From Kofleriaceae bacterium (GTDB taxonomy: Bacteria; Myxococcota_A; Polyangia; Haliangiales; Haliangiaceae): 64,000 bases of DNA. The first letter of the stretch is position 1. Every line of letters starts with the position of its first letter. The stretch is taken from the NCBI GenBank assembly GCA_018057825.1, contig JAGPCY010000013.1, forward strand, positions 124,001-188,000, written 5' to 3'. The translations under genes were made by a program, and so were the position numbers. The notes below the pieces were generated by a model. That model searched no databases. It was given only the letters and a program-made list of their open reading frames with translations, and was not told the DNA's origin. Shown one piece after another: positions 31,998 to 39,454 of this stretch.

Positions 31998-32237
31998 TTA
32001 CATGCGGCCGGGGCCGGTCGCGCCGAAGCCAGCCTTGCGCTTCATCTCGCGGCGCAGCCGCTTGCGCGCCTCGCGGGTCTTCCGCTTCTTCTTCACCGAG
32101 GGCTTCTCGTAGAAGCGGCGGCGCTTCAGCTCCTGCAGGATGCCCTCCTTGGACATCTTCTGCTTGAGGATCTTCATGGCCTTCTCGAGGCTGTCGCGGA
32201 CCTCGACTTCGACCGGCTTACCGAACGAGCTTTCCAT
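31998..32237 (-). CDS. rpsU: 30S ribosomal protein S21
   Basis: A 79-residue basic protein with the S21 pattern: KPVEVEVRDSLEKAMKILKQ, then LQELKRRRFYEKPSVKKKRK and a long Arg/Lys tail. S21 helps 16S rRNA recognition at initiation. It leads the minus-strand operon running to the ECF sigma gene. The N-terminus carries about five residues (MESSF) beyond the usual family start. No strong Shine-Dalgarno precedes the ATG. Confidence 0.95.
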   Translation of the reverse strand: MESSFGKPVEVEVRDSLEKAMKILKQKMSKEGILQELKRRRFYEKPSVKKKRKTREARKRLRREMKRKAGFGATGPGRM

Positions 32238-32250
32238 AGAGGTGCGAAGG

Positions 32251-32277
32251 GGTATCCGATCGCCTGGCCAATAGCAA
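32251..32277 (-). promoter_or_regulatory. Candidate sigma-70 promoter for the rpsU operon
   Basis: On the minus strand TTGCTA (32277-32272) is followed after 15 bp by GATACC (32256-32251). The match is weak and the spacer short, and transcription would start only some ten bases before the rpsU ATG. It is listed because it is the best candidate close to the gene; a more distal promoter is equally possible. Confidence 0.2.
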
Positions 32278-32326
32278 GCTGGATCCGGCCAGGTCGGCGG
32301 CCGCCCTGGGCTTCGGCCGCGACGTC

Positions 32327-32378
32327 GATCCCGGGCGCCGAACTCTGGCGCCGATCCCGGGCGCCGAACTCTGGCACC
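32327..32378. repeat. 26-bp tandem duplication upstream of rpsU
   Basis: Two adjacent 26-bp copies begin with GATCCCGGGCGCCGAACT and differ at one base (GGCGCC versus GGCACC at the end). Each contains self-complementary CCCGGG and GGCGCC, so alternative hairpins can form. They sit about 90-140 bp upstream of the rpsU start in a 251-bp spacer that holds no gene. Confidence 0.85.
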
Positions 32379-32488
32379 GGCCGGGCCGAAAACGGCTCGC
32401 GCCCGAGGGGCCCCCGGGCGCGGTCGCGAGCGTCACACGGCGAGGGCAGCCAGCGGCCGAGGGTGGCCGAGCACGCCTCGCGCGCGGC

Positions 32489-32683
32489 TTACGCCTTGTG
32501 CTTGTAGAACAGCGTGATCGTCAGGCAGTGGAACTCCGAGTCCGACGACTGCGTCACGATCTTGTCGACGATGTCGATGCGATCCTGGTTGGTGCGCATC
32601 CAGTCGGTGATGACCTCGCCGAGGAGTTCGCGCTCCTTGGCCTTGGTCGCGGAGAAGACCTTCACGCCGGTCACATCGATCAC
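32489..32683 (-). CDS. Small conserved-looking protein of unknown function
   Basis: A 64-residue protein, mixed alpha/beta: VIDVTGVKVFSATKAKEREL, LGEVITDWMRTNQDRIDIVD and QSSDSEFHCLTITLFYKHKA. The GTG at 32683 was chosen over the ATG at 32728 because AAGGAG (minus strand, 32694-32689) lies five bases upstream. The compact, well-balanced sequence with no Ala-Arg shadow bias looks genuinely coding. The C-terminal half (SSDSEFHCLTITLFY) looks like a conserved small-domain motif, but no family was recognised. It lies upstream of rpsU, same strand, 251 bp away. Confidence 0.7.
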   Translation of the reverse strand: MIDVTGVKVFSATKAKERELLGEVITDWMRTNQDRIDIVDKIVTQSSDSEFHCLTITLFYKHKA

Positions 32684-32990
32684 GCGGGCTCCTTCGTCAT
32701 TCGTCGCTTGGGCTGCAGCTCGGGCCACGTCGACCTCGCATTCTTATTGCGGGGAATCGGCCCCGCGCGGTGAAAGACAGTTTCTGGTACGGGCGGAAGC
32801 CTGGCCCGAAATTTCGTTCCAGTCAAGTCGAAGAAATGCCGTATTGCTATCCGCGGCTACCTCGCTCCCCCCCGGGATGATTGAACAAATCCGTTGTTCA
32901 TACGTTTTGATAGGACTGTAATTCGACACTACGCGCGCCCGTCGATAGAAAACCGTTGCGAGGTCAGCACGATGCGCCAGTTCGGCGCGG
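32684..32990. other. Gene-free, locally AT-richer spacer
   Basis: This 307-bp stretch holds no convincing gene; short ORFs on both strands have no coding character. It is clearly richer in A/T than its surroundings, especially 32740-32945. A small hairpin GCGGGG/CCCCGC lies at 32749-32766. It probably contains promoters for the small gene at 32683 (minus), and a sigma-70-like match on the plus strand. Confidence 0.6.
32894..32922 (+). promoter_or_regulatory. Sigma-70-like promoter match
   Basis: TTGTTC (32894-32899), a 17-bp spacer and TGTAAT (32917-32922) form one of the best consensus-like matches in the window. It points rightward, antisense to the small membrane-protein gene at 32991-33308 and toward the M16 peptidase genes at 33418. 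No plus-strand gene starts immediately downstream, so an RNA or a long leader would be made if it is active. Confidence 0.35.
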
Positions 32991-33308
32991 TCACCGGCCG
33001 AGACGGGCGCCTCGCGGGTCGGTCGGACCTTCGCCAGCGCGGTCCGGGCGCGCCCCGCGGTCGAGTCGCTCGAGCCGAGCGATCTGCATCTTCCAATCCG
33101 AGATGTGGGCCGCGGTGACCCAGAAGCCGCAGATCGCGACGATCACCGCCGCCAGGAGCACGAGCCCACCCCACAGCGGCTGCCACACCGCGAGGATGAG
33201 CCCGACGGCGCCGAGGGGGGCCAGCACCGTCGCGAGCTGGCGCTGCACGCGGCGACTCGCGACGATGTACCCGGTCAGGCGCGCGCGCTCGGCGGCTCGA
33301 TCGGCCAT
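32991..33308 (-). CDS. Small membrane protein with two transmembrane helices
   Basis: A 105-residue protein. A charged N-terminus (MADRAAERARLTGYIVASRRVQ) precedes a predicted helical pair at about residues 28-45 (LAPLGAVGLILAVWQPLW) and 47-68 (GGLVLLAAVIVAICGFWVTAAH), then HISDWKMQIARLERL and a basic tail. The topology looks like a small inner-membrane hairpin with both ends cytoplasmic. No family was recognised. ATG 33308 is the natural start; 109 bp separate it from the divergent M16 gene. Confidence 0.6.
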   Translation of the reverse strand: MADRAAERARLTGYIVASRRVQRQLATVLAPLGAVGLILAVWQPLWGGLVLLAAVIVAICGFWVTAAHISDWKMQIARLERLDRGARPDRAGEGPTDPRGARLGR

Positions 33309-33417
33309 CGCGTGACGTATAGCGCAAAGCCGATCGCGACGCTACGCCCCGACGCCGACTTCCCGCCCCGGCCATGGCAGCGGCCGATCATTCGGGCTAG
33401 CTTCCGCGCGAGGAACC

Positions 33418-34830
33418 ATGCCCACATTGCCCCGCCTCGCTGCGCTCGCGCTGGCCGTGGTCGTGCCCACGGCGGCCCTGGCTCAGCCCGCCGCCCCCGG
33501 CACCGCCGCCCGCCGCCCGCCGCCCGCCGCCGCGACCACGCCGGCCAAGGCCCCGACGCTCAAGCTGCCGACTCTCGAGCAGTGGACCCTGGCCAACGGC
33601 CTGCGGGTCGCCTACCTCCGCCACGACGCCGCCCCGGTGGTCGCGGTCGAGGTCTGGTACCGGGCCGGCTCGAAGGACGAGCCCCGCGATCGCAAGGGCT
33701 CGGCCCACATGTTCGAGCACATGATGTTCAAGGGCACCCAGCGGGTCCGCCCCGAGGAGCACGCGCGCTTCATCGGCCGGGTCGGCGGCGACGCCAACGC
33801 CCAGACCACCGAGGACGCCACCGCGTACACCCAGGTGGTGCCGGCCGGCGAGCTCGACTTCGTGCTGTCCCTCGAGGCCGAGCGCATGCGCAACCTCCTG
33901 TTCCGCGACGACATGATCGCGACCGAGCGCGAGGTCGTGAAAGAGGAGATCCGTCGCCAGGACAACGATCCGATCGCCCAGGGCCTCCTGCGGTTCCTCC
34001 AGATCGCGTTCGCCAAGCACCCCTACGCCTGGACCGCGGGCGGCACGATCGCCGACCTCGATCGCACCACCGCCGCCGATCTGCGCACGTTCTACGACGC
34101 GTATTATCAGCCGGGCAACGCGCTGGTCGTGGTGGTCGGGGCGCCGGCCGCCGCCGAGGTCAAGGCCGCCGTCGAGCGCCACTTCGGCGCGATCCCCGGC
34201 GGGCCGCCGCCGCCGCGCCCGGCCGACGCCGCCCCTGAGCCCGAGCAGACCGCGCCGCGCCGCGAGGTCGTCGACCCCGGGCAGATCGGCATCGTCTTGG
34301 TCGGCTGGAAGATCCCCGAGGCCAAGCACGTCGACGTCTACGCGCTCCAGCTCCTGTCGCTGGTGATGGGCGCCGGCGAGTCGTCGCGGCTGCGCCAGCG
34401 CATCAAGGCGCCCGATCCCAAGGCCAAGCGCCCGCTCGGCGTCGAGGCCGCGGCGCCGATCCTGGTCCGCGAGCACCCCGGGCTGTTCCTGGCCCTGGCG
34501 GTGTTTCGCGACGCCGACGGCGCGCCCGCGATCGAGGCCGCGATCGCCGACGAGGTCGCCAAGGTCGCGGCCAAGCCGCCGGCCGCCGACGAGCTGCGCA
34601 AGGTCAAGAACCAGGTGCTGTCGTCGTTCGTGTTCGGGCTGCAGAGCCCGCGCGGGCTGGCCGCGCAGATCGGCCAATCGTGGATCCTGACCGGCGACCC
34701 CGGCCAGTTCCTGCGCGACGTCGACGCCATCGAGCAGGTGACCGCGGCCGACCTGGCGCGGGTCGCCAAGACCTACCTGACCCCGGCGCGGGCGACCACG
34801 GTCGTCGTGCCGGTCCGGAGCACGCCATGA
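33418..34830 (+). CDS. M16-family zinc metallopeptidase, active subunit
   Basis: A 470-residue periplasmic peptidase. A signal peptide (ending near ALAQP, residue 22) precedes the N-terminal M16 domain with the inverted zinc motif HMFEH (residues 97-101), and the distal Glu in TEREVVKEEI about 75 residues later. The second M16 half (from about 240) includes VVDPGQIGIVLVGWKIPE and GAGESSRLRQRIK. Such peptidases degrade unfolded peptides. The next gene overlaps by ATGA and encodes a homologue without the zinc motif, so the two probably form a heterodimer. Confidence 0.92.
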   Translation: MPTLPRLAALALAVVVPTAALAQPAAPGTAARRPPPAAATTPAKAPTLKLPTLEQWTLANGLRVAYLRHDAAPVVAVEVWYRAGSKDEPRDRKGSAHMFEHMMFKGTQRVRPEEHARFIGRVGGDANAQTTEDATAYTQVVPAGELDFVLSLEAERMRNLLFRDDMIATEREVVKEEIRRQDNDPIAQGLLRFLQIAFAKHPYAWTAGGTIADLDRTTAADLRTFYDAYYQPGNALVVVVGAPAAAEVKAAVERHFGAIPGGPPPPRPADAAPEPEQTAPRREVVDPGQIGIVLVGWKIPEAKHVDVYALQLLSLVMGAGESSRLRQRIKAPDPKAKRPLGVEAAAPILVREHPGLFLALAVFRDADGAPAIEAAIADEVAKVAAKPPAADELRKVKNQVLSSFVFGLQSPRGLAAQIGQSWILTGDPGQFLRDVDAIEQVTAADLARVAKTYLTPARATTVVVPVRSTP

Positions 34831-37034
34831 TCCGCCGCTGGTTCGCGCTGCCCCTCGTCGTCGTCGCCTGCGGCCCGGGGCCGGGCCGCGAGGTCATCCC
34901 GCGGCTGCCCGGCGACGGCACCGCCAACGTCGAGCCGCCGCCGGCCGAGGCGCCGGTGGTCAAGCCCAAGGATCCGTGGGCCGGCCGCACCGATCTGATC
35001 ACGCCGCCGCCGTCGCCGCCGCCGCGGGCCCTGGCGCTGCCGCCGATCGAGCGGTGGACCTTGCCCAACGGCCTCCAGGTCGTGGTGGTCAAAGACGATC
35101 GCCTGCCGACCGTGGCCATGCAGCTCGTCGTGCGGGCTGGCGCTGGCGATGAGCCGCCCGGGCTGGTCGGGGTCGCCGAGCTGACGGCCGATCTCTTGCC
35201 CAAGGGCGCCGGCGGCAAGAGCGCGCTCCAGATCGCCAAGGCCATCGACTTCGTCGGCGGCACGATCACCGCCGACGCCACCCTCGAGACGACCTGGATC
35301 ACCTGCGCCGCGCTGGCCAAGGACGCCGGCACCTGCCTGGGCCTGGTGCCCGACATGGCGATGCGGCCGAGCTTCCCGGCCGACGAGCTGGCCTACGCCA
35401 AGCAGGTCCAGCTCGCCGAGGTCGGTCGGCGCCTCGACGACGCCGGTGCGCTGGCCAATGCCCACCTGCAGAACCTCCTGTGGGGCGACGATCACCCGCG
35501 CGGTCGCGTGGTGTCGGCGGCGTGGGTGAACGCCCTGCGCCGCGAGGATCTGATCGCCTGGCACAAGGCGTGGTTCGCGCCCAACAACGCCACCCTGGCG
35601 ATCGCCGGCGCGGTCGACGTGCCCAAGCTCAAGGCCGAGATCGCGCGGCGCTTCGGCGGCTGGAAGAAGGCCAAGCTGCCGCCGCGGCCGCCCCAGGCCG
35701 AGCCGGCGCCGCGCGCCGCGATCCGCCTGGTCGACAAGCCGGGCCAGACCCAGACCGAGATCCGCCTCGGGCAGCTCGGGCTGCGCCACGACGACCCGCG
35801 GTTCTTCGCGACGCTGGTGTGGAACGACGTCCTGGGCGGCGGCGGCTTCGCGTCGCGGCTGATGACCGTGGTGCGGTCCGAGGCCGGCAAGACCTACGGC
35901 GCGTCGTCGAGCTTCGACCGCAACCTCGAGCGCGGCGCCTGGGTCGCGACCACCTTCACCCGCACCGGAGAGACCCTCGAGACGGTGGCGCTGGTGCGCG
36001 GGGAGCTGGAGAAGATGGCGGCGGCCGGCCCGACCGACGACGAGGTCGCGGCCGCGATCGCCCACCTGGCCGGCGGCTACGCCCTGCGCATGGACAGCGC
36101 CGACGATCTGGCGGCCGCCCTCATCACCGCCGATCTGCACGGGCTGTCCGAGGCCTACGTCGCCAACTTCCCGCTCCTGGTCGGCAAGGTCACCCGCGAC
36201 GAGGCGGCGGCGGCGGCGGCCGAGCTCTTGACCCCCGACAACCTGGCGGTCGTCCTGGTCGGCGACGGCGACAAGCTGGCGCCCGTCCTCGAGGCCGTCG
36301 GCATGCGCTTCGAGCGGGTCGAGTTCACCAAGCCGATCGGCCCGCAGCCCGGCGGCGGTGAGCCGGCCGCGGTCGACCCGGCCAAGATCGCAGCCGGGAC
36401 CAAGATCCTCGACGCCGCGATCGCCGCCAAGGGCGCCCGCATCACCACCCTGAAGGCGCTCAAGATGACCGCCTCGGGGACCTTGGTGACCCAGGGCCAG
36501 ACCCTGCCGGTCACCTTCAAGCGCACCCTGGTCCTGCCCGACAAGATGCGCATGGACATCGAGCTGGCCAAGCAGTTCAACGTCGTCCTGGCGGTGACCG
36601 CCGGCAGCGGCTGGCAGAGCGGACCCGGGGGCCTCGACGATCTGCCGGCGGCCCAGCTCGCGGCCCTGGCCCAGCAGCGCTTCATCGACGGCGAGCTGAT
36701 CCTGGTCAACGCCAAGGGCCCCGGGGTCCTGGCCGCGCTGGTCGGCACCGACAAGGTCGGCAGCGCCACCTGCGACGTGGTCGCGGTCCGCAGCCCCGAC
36801 GGCATCGAGGCGCTCTTGCTGATCGATCAGAAGACCAAGCTCCTGCGCCAGACCCGCTACATGAACGGCGCCGCCGAGGCCCGCGAGACCTACGATGACT
36901 ACCGCCTGGTCGACGGCCTGCAGATCGCGCACAAGCGGTCGAGCGCCGGCGGCGATGAGAAGTCGGAGCTGACCGTCGAGTCGGTCGAGATCGATCCCAC
37001 GGTCGACCCGGCCGTGTTCGCGAAGCCGAAATGA
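34827..37034 (+). CDS. Inactive M16-family subunit with LolA-like C-terminal domain
   Basis: A 735-residue predicted lipoprotein (lipobox VVAC, Cys15). Two M16 halves span about 70-510: LPNGLQVVVVKDDRLPTVAM and VWNDVLGGGGFASRLMTVVR are typical, but the position of HxxEH reads VAELTADLL, so there is no zinc site. The second half keeps the substrate-binding region (GGYALRMDSADDLAAAL). Residues about 520-735 resemble outer-membrane lipoprotein-sorting (LolA-like) beta-sheets (MTASGTLVTQGQTLPVTFKR; LLIDQKTKLLRQTRYMNG). It pairs with the upstream active subunit. The fused C-terminal domain may position the complex or bind lipid. Confidence 0.85.
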   Translation: MIRRWFALPLVVVACGPGPGREVIPRLPGDGTANVEPPPAEAPVVKPKDPWAGRTDLITPPPSPPPRALALPPIERWTLPNGLQVVVVKDDRLPTVAMQLVVRAGAGDEPPGLVGVAELTADLLPKGAGGKSALQIAKAIDFVGGTITADATLETTWITCAALAKDAGTCLGLVPDMAMRPSFPADELAYAKQVQLAEVGRRLDDAGALANAHLQNLLWGDDHPRGRVVSAAWVNALRREDLIAWHKAWFAPNNATLAIAGAVDVPKLKAEIARRFGGWKKAKLPPRPPQAEPAPRAAIRLVDKPGQTQTEIRLGQLGLRHDDPRFFATLVWNDVLGGGGFASRLMTVVRSEAGKTYGASSSFDRNLERGAWVATTFTRTGETLETVALVRGELEKMAAAGPTDDEVAAAIAHLAGGYALRMDSADDLAAALITADLHGLSEAYVANFPLLVGKVTRDEAAAAAAELLTPDNLAVVLVGDGDKLAPVLEAVGMRFERVEFTKPIGPQPGGGEPAAVDPAKIAAGTKILDAAIAAKGARITTLKALKMTASGTLVTQGQTLPVTFKRTLVLPDKMRMDIELAKQFNVVLAVTAGSGWQSGPGGLDDLPAAQLAALAQQRFIDGELILVNAKGPGVLAALVGTDKVGSATCDVVAVRSPDGIEALLLIDQKTKLLRQTRYMNGAAEARETYDDYRLVDGLQIAHKRSSAGGDEKSELTVESVEIDPTVDPAVFAKPK

Positions 37035-38227
37035 CCGCGCGCCGTCTCGCCGTCGCCGTCGCGCTCGCGGTCGCGGTCGTGGTCGCCGGGCTCGGCCCCG
37101 CTGCGGCCCAGGTCGGCCGCATGGGCCTGATCGAGGCCACGCCGGGCGTGACCCCGCCGGTGGTCGAGCTCTACACGTTCGGCCGCGGCGCGCTGATCTT
37201 CGAGAAGTTCGGCCACACCGCGCTGTGCCTCGACTACCAGGAGCCGGAGCGCGAGACCGCGTGCTTCAACTACGGGGTCACCGACTTCACGATCCCGGGC
37301 GCGACCCTGACCTGGCGCTTCATCCGCGGCCAGCAGGTGTTCTTCGTCGAGGCCATCCCGCTGCGCGGCATGCTGCGGTTCTACCAGCGCGAGGATCGCA
37401 CGATCTGGCGGCAACGCCTGCCGCTGTCGCCCGAAGAGGCCCGCGCCGTCGAGGCCACGCTCCTGGGCGACCTCGATCCCAAGCGCGGCTCGTACATCTA
37501 CGATCACTTCGTCGACAACTGCACGACCCGGCTGCGCGACATCATCGATCAAGGCTCGGGCGGCAAGCTCAAGGTCGACTCGGGCCGCCGGTTCCCGCAG
37601 ACCCTGCGCGAGATGGGGCGGCGCGGCCTGGCCGAGCTGCCGCCGCTCATCGCCTTCGCCGACTTCGCCCTCGGGCGCTACCTCGATCATCACCCGACGA
37701 TCTGGGAGGCGATGTACCACCCGTTCGTCTTGCGCGACGAGGTCGCGGCGCGGTTCGGGGTCCCGGCCGACGTCGTCTACCAGCGGCGCGGCCCGCCGAT
37801 CCCCGACGACGGCCCGACCGGGCGGCCGTGGGCGCTCCTGATTGGCCTGCTCTTCGTGCTGCCGCTGGCGGTGGCCCGCGTCACCGGGCGCTTCGAGCGC
37901 GCGGCGATCGCGTTCGCCGCGGTCCCGGCGGGGCTCCTCGGGATCGTGCTGTGGACGGTGGCGATCGTCAGCACGATCCCGACCGTGCGCTGGAACGAGG
38001 CGCTGCTCTTGTACCTGCCGCTCGATCTCGCGCTGCCGTTCCTCGCGCCGGCCCGCCGCCAGCTCTACGCCCGGATCCGCCTGGGCATGGTGATCGTCGT
38101 GTCGCTCCTGCGCGCGGTCGGGCTGTTCTTGCAGCCGCTGTGGATCCCGATCGTGATCGCCTTCGCGCTCCACGGCCTCATCGCCGCGGACGTCCGCGGC
38201 TGGCTCGGTCGGCGCGCCGCGCGGTGA
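37031..38227 (+). CDS. DUF4105 membrane protein
   Basis: A 398-residue protein with a signal sequence and a DUF4105 (Lnb N-terminal periplasmic type) domain at about residues 35-235: FEKFGHTALCLDYQE, CFNYGVTDFT, FYQREDRTIWRQRLPLS and YIYDHFVDNCTTRLRDIID. The Cys in DNCTTRL and the His in FGHTAL are conserved in the family, whose fold is papain-like. The C-terminal part has five or so membrane helices (PWALLIGLLFVLPLAVARV onward). It overlaps the M16 partner by ATGA, so it belongs to the same operon. The last 50 bp overlap the antisense gene at 38178. Confidence 0.85.
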   Translation: MTARRLAVAVALAVAVVVAGLGPAAAQVGRMGLIEATPGVTPPVVELYTFGRGALIFEKFGHTALCLDYQEPERETACFNYGVTDFTIPGATLTWRFIRGQQVFFVEAIPLRGMLRFYQREDRTIWRQRLPLSPEEARAVEATLLGDLDPKRGSYIYDHFVDNCTTRLRDIIDQGSGGKLKVDSGRRFPQTLREMGRRGLAELPPLIAFADFALGRYLDHHPTIWEAMYHPFVLRDEVAARFGVPADVVYQRRGPPIPDDGPTGRPWALLIGLLFVLPLAVARVTGRFERAAIAFAAVPAGLLGIVLWTVAIVSTIPTVRWNEALLLYLPLDLALPFLAPARRQLYARIRLGMVIVVSLLRAVGLFLQPLWIPIVIAFALHGLIAADVRGWLGRRAAR

Positions 38228-38795
38228 CCAGCTCGTCGAGGGCGGCGGCCAGGGCGGCGCCGTCGCGCGCCATGCGCGCGTGGTTGTCCTCGGCGACCTG
38301 CTCGCTCACGTCGCGCGGCCGCGGCGGCGGACGGCCGGCCAGGGCGGCGAGCTGATCTGACGGCACCAGCATCGTGCCGCCGCGGCGCAGGCCGGCCAGG
38401 GTCTCGTGGCGGACCGCCTGGATCAGCGGATCGGGGGAGCGGCGCAGGAACGGGATCAGCCGCTGCGGCGTGGTCGCGTCGAGGGTGGCGTCGGGATGGA
38501 AGTCGGCCAGGGCCAGGACCTTGCCGAGCGGGCGCTCGCACAGCGCGCCGCGCCAGCGCCGGAGCGCGGTCGGATCGCCGTCGAAGTTCGGGACCACGCA
38601 CAGCCCGACCACCGCGGTCGGGGTGGCGGTGAAGCGGGCCAGGGTGTCCTCGACGTCGTCGACCTCGCAGGCCTCGATCCACACCTCGCCGCGGGCCCGG
38701 GCCGGCGCCGCCCACGGGCACAGATCGTAGGCCTCGATGATCGCGATGTAGCGCTCGGCCCAGGTGCGCGCGTCGTCCCGCTCCGCGTCGTCCAT
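38178..38795 (-). CDS. DUF1415-like protein
   Basis: A 205-residue soluble protein. TWAERYIAIIEAYDLCPWA, VVGLCVVPNFDGDPTALRRW, VLALADFHPDATLD, TPQRLIPFLRRSPDPLIQAVRH and a basic tail match the DUF1415 pattern. The family is widespread and biochemically uncharacterised. ATG 38795 gives the standard N-terminus. The 3' end overlaps the DUF4105 gene for 50 bp on the opposite strand. It lies 53 bp after the rhodanese gene, same strand, and could be the last gene of that operon. Confidence 0.78.
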   Translation of the reverse strand: MDDAERDDARTWAERYIAIIEAYDLCPWAAPARARGEVWIEACEVDDVEDTLARFTATPTAVVGLCVVPNFDGDPTALRRWRGALCERPLGKVLALADFHPDATLDATTPQRLIPFLRRSPDPLIQAVRHETLAGLRRGGTMLVPSDQLAALAGRPPPRPRDVSEQVAEDNHARMARDGAALAAALDELVTARRADRASRGRPRR

Positions 38796-38848
38796 CCGTC
38801 GAGGGTAGCCCCGGGAGCCGGGCCGCCGCCAGCCGGCCGGCCCCGCGA

Positions 38849-39454
38849 TCAGCGCAGCGCGTACAGCGGCTCGAGGAAGTCGACCAGGCGATCGGAGTCG
38901 GTGCCGAGGGCGCGCAAGAGCCCGGCGGCGCGGTCGAGCAGGCGCCAGGTCCCGGTCGGTCCCGGGGTCGGCGCCGCCGGGGCCGGGGCGACGCCGCTGG
39001 CCTGGTAGACGTGGGTGAGCAGCGCCAGCGGATCGAGCTCGAGGCCGGTGTCGACCGACACCTGGATCAGCTCGGCCAGGAAGGTCGAGCGGAAGCTGGC
39101 GTGGAAGGTCCGCGCCGCCGGCGCCGGTCGCTCCTCGGCGTGGCACAGCGGGTACCCGGCCGCGCCCCAGGCCAGGAGCCCACCCTCGAGGTGACGGGTC
39201 GGCCCGAGCAGCGGCGCCAGGGCGTCGACCGCCAGGCCGCTGCGCCGGCCGCTGACGCACGACAGGACCACCGGGCCGTCGGCGCCGAGGTGGGCCAGGC
39301 GCTCGGCGAACTGCACCGGCTCGTCGGCGTAGGGCAGGAGGATCGAGCCGGGGATGAAGCCGAGCTCGGTGACCCGCTCCTCGGGCGGGCGCATGTCGAC
39401 GATGACCAGGCCACGATCGGCCTCGAGCTCGATCGGAGTGAGGCCGATCAACAT
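38849..39454 (-). CDS. Rhodanese-domain protein
   Basis: A 201-residue protein. The N-terminal rhodanese domain (1-105) has VDMRPPEERVTELGFIPGSI and the active loop CVSGRRSG with Cys66 for persulfide transfer. The C-terminal 90 residues (FRSTFLAELIQVSVDTGLELDPLALL onward) are helical and not assigned. The ATG overlaps the upstream stop (TGATG at 39454), tightly coupling it to the triple TusA-DsrE fusion. It probably supplies or receives sulfane sulfur in that relay. Confidence 0.88.
   Translation of the reverse strand: MLIGLTPIELEADRGLVIVDMRPPEERVTELGFIPGSILLPYADEPVQFAERLAHLGADGPVVLSCVSGRRSGLAVDALAPLLGPTRHLEGGLLAWGAAGYPLCHAEERPAPAARTFHASFRSTFLAELIQVSVDTGLELDPLALLTHVYQASGVAPAPAAPTPGPTGTWRLLDRAAGLLRALGTDSDRLVDFLEPLYALR

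Noticed and set aside
32330-32480. tRNA or small RNA gene upstream of rpsU
   Set aside because: No cloverleaf with a T-loop GTTCGAATC-type motif could be found; only a tandem duplication is visible.
32744-32929. 61-codon minus-strand ORF in the AT-richer patch
   Set aside because: No Shine-Dalgarno and no coding character; more likely spacer.
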